Below, piece by piece: positions 9,273 to 16,934 of a stretch of DNA of 64,000 bases. The stretch's first letter is position 1. Every line of letters starts with the position of its first letter. The notes under the pieces were generated by a model. It was not told where the DNA came from and made no database searches. It was given only the letters and a program-made list of their open reading frames with translations. The DNA is taken from NCBI RefSeq assembly GCF_039537985.1, contig NZ_BAABBN010000004.1:124001-188000 (forward strand). Reading direction: 5' to 3'. Both the position numbers and the translations under genes were made by a program. This stretch comes from Litoribacillus peritrichatus. Lineage in GTDB: Bacteria; Pseudomonadota; Gammaproteobacteria; Pseudomonadales; Litoribrevibacteraceae.

Positions 9273-10299
9273 GCTCGATCTCCTTATGATGTACACCGTG
9301 AATCAAGTTGCTTGTCAGTATCCAAACCAACATTGCCAACAAGGATGCTGCAACCAGGTTATGGCCCAGTGCAACGCTCAATGGTAATAACAAAACCGCA
9401 GATAAAATGCCTAAGATGATTTGAGTGAATAACAGCACCAATAACCCGTAAGCTTTATATCGATTGCTGGTGGACGATTGTTTAAGCAGCTGATAGGTAA
9501 AAAAGAGTAAGGCAATGGTGGTCAATAAAGCGCCAAGCCGGTGAAAGTACTGTATTGAGACCCGGGTTTGGGCATCACTTCGCCCGTGTAAATAGGACTC
9601 GTCATCGTAATTCGGCAGTTCAAATGCTTTATTGATTGAAACGTCGGGCAGCCATTGGTTTTGGCACGTCGGAAAGTCAGGGCAGGCAAGCCCAGCGTAA
9701 TTACTGCTCGTCCAGGCACCGAGGGTGATCTGAAGGACTAACAGGAAGAGCGCAGCCACCCCGGAAACTTTAGGAAATGAGCCAGAGGTTGAAAAAGAAA
9801 CGGCGTTTTGGCTCGGCTTGCTGGCCTTAATGTAACTGGTGTTCAAAGACTTCAGCGCGATGAGTAAACAAAGTGTTGTGAAGCCGCCTAAAAGATGAAG
9901 AGTGACCACTGGCGGCCATAGTTTCAGTGTGACCGTCCACATCCCGAATAATGCTTGGGTGACTACTACAATACAGAGCGTGATGGTGAGCTTTTTCAAT
10001 AATGGAGGTTTTTGGGTCTGGAATGCAATCCAGGTAAGAGCGAGAACTAAGATTCCTAGGCTGCCTGCTGCGTAACGATGGATCATCTCCATCCATGCCT
10101 GATGCTCTATGACAGGGGCCTGAGGAAATAAGGCTTCTGCTTGTTCAAGTGCTTCGGTGGTATCGGGCGGGATAAGTTGACCGTAACAACCCGGCCAGTC
10201 CGGGCACCCTAACCCTGCATCCAGCAGCCGCGTTAAGGCGCCAAGGCCAATAACAATAAACACAAAAATCAAACTGATATTAATGAGTCTTTCAAACAT
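9250..10299 (-). CDS. ctaA: Heme A synthase
   Basis: Converts heme o to heme a by oxidising the C8 methyl group, in the inner membrane. The 349-residue protein has about eight transmembrane helices. The conserved histidines that bind heme are present in EMIHRYAAG, TLHLLGGF, QYFHRLGA and LGHNLVAAS. The two external cysteine pairs are seen in GCPDWPGCYG near residue 32 and ACPDFPTCQ near 210. It lies four bases after the upstream small assembly-type gene and overlaps ctaB, consistent with a single operon for oxidase subunits and heme a synthesis. Confidence 0.95.
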   Translation of the reverse strand: MFERLINISLIFVFIVIGLGALTRLLDAGLGCPDWPGCYGQLIPPDTTEALEQAEALFPQAPVIEHQAWMEMIHRYAAGSLGILVLALTWIAFQTQKPPLLKKLTITLCIVVVTQALFGMWTVTLKLWPPVVTLHLLGGFTTLCLLIALKSLNTSYIKASKPSQNAVSFSTSGSFPKVSGVAALFLLVLQITLGAWTSSNYAGLACPDFPTCQNQWLPDVSINKAFELPNYDDESYLHGRSDAQTRVSIQYFHRLGALLTTIALLFFTYQLLKQSSTSNRYKAYGLLVLLFTQIILGILSAVLLLPLSVALGHNLVAASLLAMLVWILTSNLIHGVHHKEIEHGLIYHN

Positions 10300-10303
10300 A
10301 GTT

Positions 10304-10840
10304 TTAACCCAGTTTGCTGTATTTGAGTAAACGCTTTATGTCTTGGAATATGTCTTTATGACTGGCGTTTTCGGGATAAATCATGATCAAATTGTTGAGT
10401 GGGTCAACGATCCCGGAAGCAACATCCGCACCTTTAGGCATGACTTGCCGAAGGCTGGGCTTCAAACAAACTTCGCCATTTTTCACTCGGTGAGATTCCC
10501 GACCGAGGGCTTGAATGATCTTTTCGAGTTTTTGATTGTTTGGGTTGATGGTCGCTGGATCTGTAGAAACGGAACAGGCACTGGTGCCCTTCGTTGCTTT
10601 AAGTGTAACTAATTGCCATTGTCCAACATTCAGGGAAGACTTATCTTGAATGTCCGGTTTCCCCTGATGGGTTAAAGGAATGACAGGAGATAACAGGTTG
10701 CCATTATGCTGGGGCTCCAGTTGTTGGTGAAAGTTACCAAAGAATAATACAAAGGCGGCAACCATAGGTGCTAATCCAAAAAATGTGATTAAAAATAAAG
10801 GCAATAATCGCATTCGGCTTACAGTGGTTTTAGTTTCCAT
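10304..10840 (-). CDS. Membrane-anchored thioredoxin-fold-like protein of the cytochrome oxidase operon
   Basis: A 178-residue protein with one N-terminal transmembrane helix (RLLPLFLITFFGLAPMVAAF) and a periplasmic domain. Position between surf1 and ctaA, and the pattern GQWQLVTLK...L...LG.E..RV...P.GLI-like strand order, resemble the short Sco/thioredoxin-like proteins encoded at this spot in pseudomonads. The expected CxxxC or CxxC copper or redox motif is missing. Only isolated cysteines are seen (SACSVS and EVCLKP). It may therefore be a structural or regulatory assembly factor. The start has AGGAG seven bases upstream. Family assignment is by context and weak pattern, not by a strong motif. 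Confidence 0.6.
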   Translation of the reverse strand: METKTTVSRMRLLPLFLITFFGLAPMVAAFVLFFGNFHQQLEPQHNGNLLSPVIPLTHQGKPDIQDKSSLNVGQWQLVTLKATKGTSACSVSTDPATINPNNQKLEKIIQALGRESHRVKNGEVCLKPSLRQVMPKGADVASGIVDPLNNLIMIYPENASHKDIFQDIKRLLKYSKLG

Positions 10841-10889
10841 ATGAGTTACTCCTTCCGTGTTAATTGACTGAGCACTTAGCGCTTGAACG

Positions 10890-11639
10890 TTAAGTCGCTA
10901 ACTTTTTATTGATCGTTGAGTGCTGATCTGCTTTTTTTCGGTGTATTGAACTGATGAGTAAGATGATCGCTGCTACTGCTGTAAGCAGAAACCATTGCAC
11001 GGCATAACCCATGTGCTTTTCGGGGGCCATTTGGTTGTTAATCCAGTGGTTTGTGGTCAATGCTGTGTTGTGTGACTGCAATCTCAGGTAGTCAAGGCGT
11101 GGTTGATTTAAGGTGCTCAACAGCTCGGGATTGATTGCTTGTACTCGTAGGATGTCTTTGGTAAGCCATTCTGTATTGTGCGACGGGCTTCTGGTGGACA
11201 GCGTATGCTGCTTTAACGGCAGGGATACTTTGACATCCGAAGGGCGCTCCAGTGGCGGTATGACAGAACGTTGCGAGTGAGCTGGCACCCACCCTCGGTT
11301 AACTAATATCTTCTGGCCTGAACCCGAGGGTGAGAAGAATTGGATAACCTCATAACCGACTTTTCCATGGGCGTGCTGGTTGTCTAAGAGAATGATAGGT
11401 GAAGCAAGAAATTTACCGCTTATGAGCTGGACTTGTCGGTTCTGTTCGAGCTTCAACGCTTGTTCTTTTTGATCGGCCCGGTCGAGCTGCCAAACCCCGA
11501 GGCGAATGCCTAACGCAATAACCAGTAGCATGAAGATCCAATAAAAGGGGCGCACTTGCAGATACCAGTTTGCATTCAGCCAGCTAAACTGAATATTGAT
11601 TTCTTTTATTGGGGTATCTTTCGTGTTTTTTAAAACCAT
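10890..11639 (-). CDS. SURF1 family cytochrome oxidase assembly protein
   Basis: SURF1 proteins help insert heme a into subunit I of heme-copper oxidases. The 249-residue protein has the two expected transmembrane helices, one near residues 35-50 followed by the hallmark LGVWQLDRADQK, the other near 215-232 before the C terminus. Between them lies the periplasmic domain with LDNQHAHGKVGYEVI, ILVNRGWVP and HMGYAVQWF, all typical. An N-terminal extension of about 27 residues precedes the usual start. The first codon (11639) overlaps the 5' end of the oppositely oriented DUF2909 gene, and its ribosome binding site is weak, so the true start may lie further inside. Confidence 0.93.
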   Translation of the reverse strand: MVLKNTKDTPIKEINIQFSWLNANWYLQVRPFYWIFMLLVIALGIRLGVWQLDRADQKEQALKLEQNRQVQLISGKFLASPIILLDNQHAHGKVGYEVIQFFSPSGSGQKILVNRGWVPAHSQRSVIPPLERPSDVKVSLPLKQHTLSTRSPSHNTEWLTKDILRVQAINPELLSTLNQPRLDYLRLQSHNTALTTNHWINNQMAPEKHMGYAVQWFLLTAVAAIILLISSIHRKKADQHSTINKKLAT

Positions 11640-11811
11640 TATTATTGTTCTGCTTATCGCTGTAATTGGAAGTTTATTCTGGTCTTTCTGGCATCTCGTT
11701 CGTCATCAGCAGCCAGGTCGTAAAGTGCTTCATGGCCTGGCTGTTCGGGTTGCGCTCAGTGGTTTGACGCTGTTAGCGATCTTTATATTCTTGTGGTCTA
11801 AATCGACCTGA
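11623..11811 (+). CDS. Twin transmembrane protein, DUF2909 family
   Basis: A 63-residue protein of two hydrophobic helices (TIIIVLLIAVIGSLFWSFW and VALSGLTLLAIFIFLW) joined by a basic loop. It matches the DUF2909 twin-helix proteins found inside cta loci of pseudomonads. The GTG at 11623 gives the usual start (VFFKTIIIVLL) and has GGGG eight bases upstream; a longer frame from 11596 would add an atypical leader. It is the only gene on the plus strand within the oxidase locus and overlaps the start of the surf1 gene head to head. Role unknown, presumably in the inner membrane and related to oxidase assembly. Confidence 0.8.
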   Translation: MFFKTIIIVLLIAVIGSLFWSFWHLVRHQQPGRKVLHGLAVRVALSGLTLLAIFIFLWSKST

Positions 11812-11842
11812 AGTTATTCGTGTATGCTCTTCAATGAATTTT

Positions 11843-12745
11843 TTAAAGCACATACACAAACGTAAATAACAACAACCAAACTACGTCCACAAAATGCCAA
11901 TACCAAGCGGCGGCTTCAAAGCCAAAGTGTTTTTCTTTGGTGAAATGCCCCTTGGTTAAACGCACTAACATCACGGCCAGCATAATGGTACCGATGGTGA
12001 CATGAGCACCGTGAAATCCCGTTAGCATGAAGAACGTAGAGCCATAAATGCCCGATGACAGGGTCAGTTGCAGCGAGTTGTACGCCTCATCATATTCGTG
12101 AATCTGGAACCCAAGAAAAATAATGCCCAGCGCCACAGTGGAGGCCAGCCACAAAATGCATTTCTTACGGTGATCTTCTTTCAGTGCATGGTGAGCCAGT
12201 GTCAGGGTGAAACTGGAAGTCACTAAGATTACGGTATTTAAAAAGGGAATCTGCCAAGCGGGAATAGTGCCGCTGGGGCCAGGAAAGGTTTCTGGGTCCG
12301 GGTTGGTTAATAACGGCCATTGTGCGCTGAAATCTTGCCACAGCAGGTTGCTGATACCTTTATCCCCTTCGCCTCCGAGCCAGGGAACGGCGAGAGTTCT
12401 GACATAAAACAGTGCGCCAAAAAAGGCGGCAAAGAACATGACTTCTGAAAAAATAAACCATGCCATGCCAAGGCGAAAAGACTTATCCAATTGATGTGAA
12501 TAAAGCCCGAGGCGGCTTTCCTTGACGACGCTGGCGAACCAACCGTAAATCATGTAAACGGTCAGCCCTAAACCGGCGAGCATGATCCAGCTGGGCAGGG
12601 CACTGGACTCTCCCATTTTGGAGGAGTGAAGCATCGAAGCCATGCCATAAATAAGCAGTACAACTGCGATGGTCGCAATGATCGGCCACTTGCTTTGGTG
12701 TGGCACATAATAATTGGGCACGTTGGAATTATGTATTTGGCTCAT
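11843..12745 (-). CDS. ctaE: Cytochrome c oxidase subunit III
   Basis: A 300-residue integral membrane protein of the aa3/caa3 oxidase. It shows seven hydrophobic helices with family motifs: KSRLGLYSHQLDKSFRLGMAWFI-like region, SEVMFFAAFFGALFYVR with its conserved glutamate, LNTVILVTSSFTLTLAHHAL, GFHGAHVTIG and the terminal YWHFVDVVWLLLFTFVYVL block. Insertion between helices 2 and 3 (EGDKGISN...FPGPSG) is typical of proteobacterial forms. The start overlaps the end of ctaG by 17 bases, with AGGAG upstream. Confidence 0.97.
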   Translation of the reverse strand: MSQIHNSNVPNYYVPHQSKWPIIATIAVVLLIYGMASMLHSSKMGESSALPSWIMLAGLGLTVYMIYGWFASVVKESRLGLYSHQLDKSFRLGMAWFIFSEVMFFAAFFGALFYVRTLAVPWLGGEGDKGISNLLWQDFSAQWPLLTNPDPETFPGPSGTIPAWQIPFLNTVILVTSSFTLTLAHHALKEDHRKKCILWLASTVALGIIFLGFQIHEYDEAYNSLQLTLSSGIYGSTFFMLTGFHGAHVTIGTIMLAVMLVRLTKGHFTKEKHFGFEAAAWYWHFVDVVWLLLFTFVYVL

Positions 12746-13349
12746 CAGATTTTTCTCCTTCAGCGAAGTTGGTATCTAATTCTTGAGCGGAGTCCTCTAC
12801 AGAAACGCTTTCGATCGGGTAGAGGGAATAGGAAAAGGTGATGGTTGAAATATGATCTGGCAGTTCTTCGGATACCTGAAAGGTTAATCCCATTTCCCGG
12901 GTTTGCTGTGGGTCTAAGCTTTGTTGGTTAAAACAAAAACACTCCATTTTGGTCACGTAGGAGGACGCCTCCGAAGGCGATATGCTGGGAATGGCTTGCA
13001 AGCTGACCTTCTGATTGGAGGCATTACGCGCAAAGTAGGCGGTGGTTACCGGCTTGTTCAGCTCTGCTTTTAATGTGGCTGAGTCGGGATAAAAGTCTCC
13101 GGAAAATCCAGTCTGCGGGCTGGCAAGAAACTGGACTTTGACCAATCTTGCATTGCTCTGGGGCTGATTTTCAGTTACTTCCGCCGTTGGTACGGGGTTC
13201 AGTTCAGTTATATCTGAACGTTCGAACCCTTTCCCATTAATGCCGGTAATGTCGCAAAATACATCATATAAAGGCACTAAAGCGAAGCCAAAACCGAACA
13301 TGCCTAATGTGATCACTGCCAATTTGGTTGGTAAGTTTTTAATCGCCAT
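12729..13349 (-). CDS. ctaG: Cytochrome c oxidase assembly protein CtaG/Cox11
   Basis: Cox11-type copper chaperone that delivers copper to the CuB centre of subunit I. The 206-residue protein has one N-terminal membrane helix (LAVITLGMFGFGFALVPLY) followed by the family motif DVFCDITGINGK, and a periplasmic immunoglobulin-like domain. The copper-binding motif CFCFNQQ lies near residue 136. The acidic C-terminal tail is longer than usual but unremarkable. It begins two bases after ctaD with a good AGGTGG site. Confidence 0.96.
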   Translation of the reverse strand: MAIKNLPTKLAVITLGMFGFGFALVPLYDVFCDITGINGKGFERSDITELNPVPTAEVTENQPQSNARLVKVQFLASPQTGFSGDFYPDSATLKAELNKPVTTAYFARNASNQKVSLQAIPSISPSEASSYVTKMECFCFNQQSLDPQQTREMGLTFQVSEELPDHISTITFSYSLYPIESVSVEDSAQELDTNFAEGEKSDEPNT

Positions 13350-13351
13350 GA

Positions 13352-14950
13352 TTAATCCACCTTTGGTGGTGTTTCAAACGTATGAAGTGGCGCAGGAGAA
13401 GGAATAGACCATTCAAGACCTTCTGCGCCTTCCCAAGGCTTTTGTGGTGCCGGTTCGCCTTTGCCTCGGGCACACTGAACAACTATGTATAAGAACAACA
13501 GTTGGGTTGTTCCAAACAGAAAGGCTCCAATACTGGTGATCATATTGAAGTCAGCAAATTGCAACGCGTAATCAGGAATACGGCGTGGCATGCCTGCCAG
13601 TCCGAGAAAATGCATTGGGAAAAACGTCAGATTCAGGCCGATGAAAGATAACCAGAAATGAAGTTTCGCCAAGGGTTCGTTATACATGTAACCAGACCAC
13701 TTTGGCATCCAATAATAGGTCGCGGCAATGATGCCAAAAATGGCGCCAGGCACTAAAACATAGTGAAAGTGTGCTACCACAAAATAAGTGTCATGGTATT
13801 GAAAATCCGCAGGGGCAATGGACAGCATCAGGCCGGACAGCCCTCCGATGGTAAATAACACCACGAAAGCGATTGAAAACAGCATCGGTGCTTCAAAGGT
13901 CATAGAGCCACGAAACATGGTTGTGACCCAGTTAAAGACTTTTACACCGGTGGGTACGGCAATCAGCATGGTGGAGTACATAAAGAACAGCTCAGCCGCT
14001 GCGGGTAGGCCAACCGTGAACATATGGTGTGCCCAAACAATGAAAGACAGTATGGCAATGGATGCGGTGGCATAGACCATGGACTTATAGCCAAACAGCG
14101 GTTTTCTGGCAAATGCCGGAATGATTTGAGAAACCACCCCAAAGGCCGGCAAAATCATGATGTAAACTTCCGGGTGACCAAAAAACCAAAATATGTGTTG
14201 AAATAACACAGGATCGCCGCCACCGGCCGCATTGAAGAAGCTGGTACCAAAATGAATATCCATCAGCATCATGGTGACTGTGCCTGCAAGCACGGGCATT
14301 ACCGCGATTAATAAAAACGCAGTGATTAACCAGGTCCAAACGAACATGGGCATTTTCATGAGGGTCATGCCGGGGGCTCTCATATTCAAAATGGTGGTGA
14401 TGATATTGATTGCCCCCATGATTGAAGACAGCCCCATCAGGTGGACCCCAAAGATGAAGAACGTGGTACTCGGCGGAGCATAGGTGGTGGAAAGGGGCGC
14501 ATAAAATGTCCAACCAAAGTTAGGACCGCCGCCTTCCATGAATAAACTGGAGAGGAGAATGGCGAATGCGAAGGGCATGATCCAGAAGCTCCAGTTATTC
14601 ATGCGAGGTAAGGCCATATCTGGCGCACCAATCATCAGAGGAACCATCCAGTTCGCCAGCCCCACAAAGGCCGGCATGACAACCCCGAAGACCATAATGA
14701 GGCCATGCATGGTGGTCATCTGATTAAAAAATTCAGGATTAATGAATTGAAGTCCAGGCTGGAAAAGTTCGGCCCGAACCACAAAGGCCATGCCTCCGCC
14801 AATGAATAACATGACAAAGCTGAAAATCAGGTACAGTGAACCGATTTCTTTATGGTTTGTAGTGTACAGCCACCTTGTTATGCCTTTTGGGTGGCTTTCG
14901 TGGTGGTTGAGATCGACCTTAGTGGTTGATATGGATGATGTGTCCGTCAT
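13352..14950 (-). CDS. ctaD: Cytochrome c oxidase subunit I
   Basis: Catalytic subunit with low-spin heme a and the binuclear heme a3-CuB centre. The 532-residue protein has 12 transmembrane helices. Visible ligands: MTTMHGLIMVF (heme a), FWFFGHPEVYIMILPAFG with the cross-linked His-Tyr pair of CuB, WAHHMFTVG (the two further CuB histidines), and HDTYFVVAHFHYVL (heme a3 and heme a ligands). The K-channel lysine in PTGVKVFNW and the family pattern NWMVPLMIGAPDMALPR (D channel entrance) are present. This marks an A-type proton-pumping oxidase. Strong AGGGAG precedes the start. Confidence 0.98.
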   Translation of the reverse strand: MTDTSSISTTKVDLNHHESHPKGITRWLYTTNHKEIGSLYLIFSFVMLFIGGGMAFVVRAELFQPGLQFINPEFFNQMTTMHGLIMVFGVVMPAFVGLANWMVPLMIGAPDMALPRMNNWSFWIMPFAFAILLSSLFMEGGGPNFGWTFYAPLSTTYAPPSTTFFIFGVHLMGLSSIMGAINIITTILNMRAPGMTLMKMPMFVWTWLITAFLLIAVMPVLAGTVTMMLMDIHFGTSFFNAAGGGDPVLFQHIFWFFGHPEVYIMILPAFGVVSQIIPAFARKPLFGYKSMVYATASIAILSFIVWAHHMFTVGLPAAAELFFMYSTMLIAVPTGVKVFNWVTTMFRGSMTFEAPMLFSIAFVVLFTIGGLSGLMLSIAPADFQYHDTYFVVAHFHYVLVPGAIFGIIAATYYWMPKWSGYMYNEPLAKLHFWLSFIGLNLTFFPMHFLGLAGMPRRIPDYALQFADFNMITSIGAFLFGTTQLLFLYIVVQCARGKGEPAPQKPWEGAEGLEWSIPSPAPLHTFETPPKVD

Positions 14951-14968
14951 AGTGCACTCCCTGCCTGA

Positions 14969-16108
14969 CTAGCGAAGACTGGTTACGTCTGAAGGTTGAA
15001 CGGTTTCACCTGTATTCTGGCCCCAGGCATTTCTTTCGTAGGTGACAATTGCGGCCACCTCTGAATCACTGAGCTGTGGTGCGAACGCAGCCATTGCAGT
15101 GCCTGTTCGACCATGCAGGACGATGCGAATGTGGTCTTCAATCGACCCTTTGATTACCGGGCTGTTCTTAAGTGCAGGAAATACCGGGGGAAGTCCCTCG
15201 CCTTGTGCCTGATGGCAGGCCAGGCAATTTTTCTCATAAACGCTTTTGCCTAATGGCATCAGGCGATCCATGTCCCATCTCTGGGCGGCTTCTTCGGCTG
15301 CTTTGGCCAGCTTAAGGGCGGTTTCCTGCTGCTTGGTTTGAACCCAGAGATCGTATTCTTGCTGTTCAACAGCTTCGACAACGATGGGCATAAAACCATG
15401 GTCTTTCCCGCACAGTTCAGCGCATTGGCCACGGTAAGTGCCAGGCTCTTTAATGTAAGTCCATGATTCATTGATGAAACCAGGAATGGCATCTTTTTTA
15501 ACGGCCAGTTCCGGCACCCACCAGGCATGAATGACGTCGTTGGAGGTGAGTAAAAAACGAATTTTTTTACCCACCGGAACCACCACCGGGTTATCTACTT
15601 CCAGAAGGTAGTTTTTGTTCTTTGTCTGTTGGTTTTGGATTTCTTCGCTGGGGGTGGTCAGTGTGGAAAAAAAATCGATGTCGTCATTGAGGTACTCGTA
15701 GCGCCATTTCCATTGGTAACCTGTGACTTTGATGTCTATTTCGGAGTCATCGTAATTGTACATGGCAAATACGCCTTCGGTGGCGGGTACCGCCATCACT
15801 ACCAGTATCAGTAAAGGAATGACCGTCCAGATGATTTCCACTGTGGTACTTTCATGAAAATTCGCAGGTTTATAGCCTCGGGATTTTCTGTGATAGATGA
15901 TTGACCACAGCATTACTCCGAAAACAATGACAGCGATGACTACGCAGATATAAAAAATAATCATGTGTAAGTCATAAACGGTTTCGCTGATGGGAGTCAC
16001 GCCTTTCGGCATATTTGTTTCCCAATCTGCGAGTAAAGACGTTGGAAAAAAGAGGGCAGAGATCAGAAGTAAAAATCGAGAATAAGACCGTATTGCGACT
16101 GCTGTCAT
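14969..16108 (-). CDS. ctaC: Cytochrome c oxidase subunit II with fused cytochrome c domain
   Basis: Receives electrons and passes them to subunit I. In order: signal sequence (to about residue 28), two transmembrane helices (about 48-68 and 88-108), periplasmic cupredoxin domain with the CuA motif CAELCGKDHGFMP near residue 230 and its partner histidine in VIHAWWVPELAV, and a C-terminal cytochrome c domain with CLACH near 294. The fused heme makes this a caa3-type enzyme. Total 379 residues. It is the first gene of the operon; a region of about 250 bases upstream separates it from the divergent Sel1-like gene and should hold the operon promoter. Confidence 0.97.
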   Translation of the reverse strand: MTAVAIRSYSRFLLLISALFFPTSLLADWETNMPKGVTPISETVYDLHMIIFYICVVIAVIVFGVMLWSIIYHRKSRGYKPANFHESTTVEIIWTVIPLLILVVMAVPATEGVFAMYNYDDSEIDIKVTGYQWKWRYEYLNDDIDFFSTLTTPSEEIQNQQTKNKNYLLEVDNPVVVPVGKKIRFLLTSNDVIHAWWVPELAVKKDAIPGFINESWTYIKEPGTYRGQCAELCGKDHGFMPIVVEAVEQQEYDLWVQTKQQETALKLAKAAEEAAQRWDMDRLMPLGKSVYEKNCLACHQAQGEGLPPVFPALKNSPVIKGSIEDHIRIVLHGRTGTAMAAFAPQLSDSEVAAIVTYERNAWGQNTGETVQPSDVTSLR

Positions 16109-16365
16109 AAAGGTGTCTCCCTGATTACCTGTTACTCACGTTCCTTATGATTCTGGCTGTCTGTCCAACATATCCATTCAGCCAAAACTCCTTTTAAATT
16201 CTTATTGTGCAATTTTTAGTCAGTATAGACAGGGGCTTCGCTTTCACAAATTTGATTTGGAATATATTTCATTTTTTCCCACGCCTATATGCTATGTTTA
16301 TGATAAGAAAGGACTTATTTTTATTTGTAAATTCGTGTTGAAATGTTATTTGGTTGGGGCTAATC

Positions 16366-16824
16366 ATGCGCGTTTTCATCCTGTTGATTGTTGGGGTTGC
16401 AGCTTCCCTGAATGTGCCTGTTACGCAGGCGGGTGAGGTTCAATATCAGAAAGGAAGTGTTCTTACACCGGCCTCCGGTTCTATTTCCTATTCGGTGTCG
16501 AAAGGTGAAAAAGGAGAGAGTGAGTACCGTGAAGGTGAAAAGGCCAGATTAAAAAAGGATTTTAAGCGTGCTGAAAAGTACTTGTCTAAGTCCGCGCAGA
16601 AAGGGTATGGGCTTGCTCATTTTCGATTAGGCCAAATGTACGCAACGGGCAGGGGCAGTGTTCGTAGCCTGGTTGAAGCGCATATGCATTATAACCTGGC
16701 GTCTTATCTTGGCGTGGAAGACGGTCGTAAGGCCATGTTGGTGATGGAGCCGCAGTTGACGGAAGATCAGTTGGAACGAGCGATGAGAAGGGCTGTTTCT
16801 TACCGGGAGCGTTATCACTTGTAG
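16366..16824 (+). CDS. Exported Sel1-like repeat protein
   Basis: A 152-residue protein with a signal peptide (RVFILLIVGVAASLNVPVTQA) and one to two Sel1/TPR-like helical repeats at about residues 55-110. The core reads KRAEKYLSKSAQKGYGLAHF then RLGQMYATGRG. Such repeats mediate protein contacts; partner unknown. The ATG at 16366 with GGGG upstream is preferred over a TTG four codons earlier. It precedes the histidine kinase gene in the same direction, about 110 bases apart, so a functional link is possible but unproven. Confidence 0.75.
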   Translation: MRVFILLIVGVAASLNVPVTQAGEVQYQKGSVLTPASGSISYSVSKGEKGESEYREGEKARLKKDFKRAEKYLSKSAQKGYGLAHFRLGQMYATGRGSVRSLVEAHMHYNLASYLGVEDGRKAMLVMEPQLTEDQLERAMRRAVSYRERYHL

Positions 16825-16934
16825 AGAAAGTTATTCAAGAATGTCAGTTAAATGTTTGTTTGCTTGGATCTTTGTCTAAACTGTGGATGAACGACTGTAA
16901 ATTGTTAGGATCGGCAGGAAGGAAAGGAACCGAG

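Noticed and set aside
10856..10900. TTAGCG/CGCTAA inverted repeat near the surf1 end
   Set aside because: Six pairs with a loop of about 14 bases, no T-run; could be chance.
14085..14513. A 142-codon open frame within ctaD in another frame
   Set aside because: His-rich peptide results from reading ctaD out of frame; ctaD is certain.
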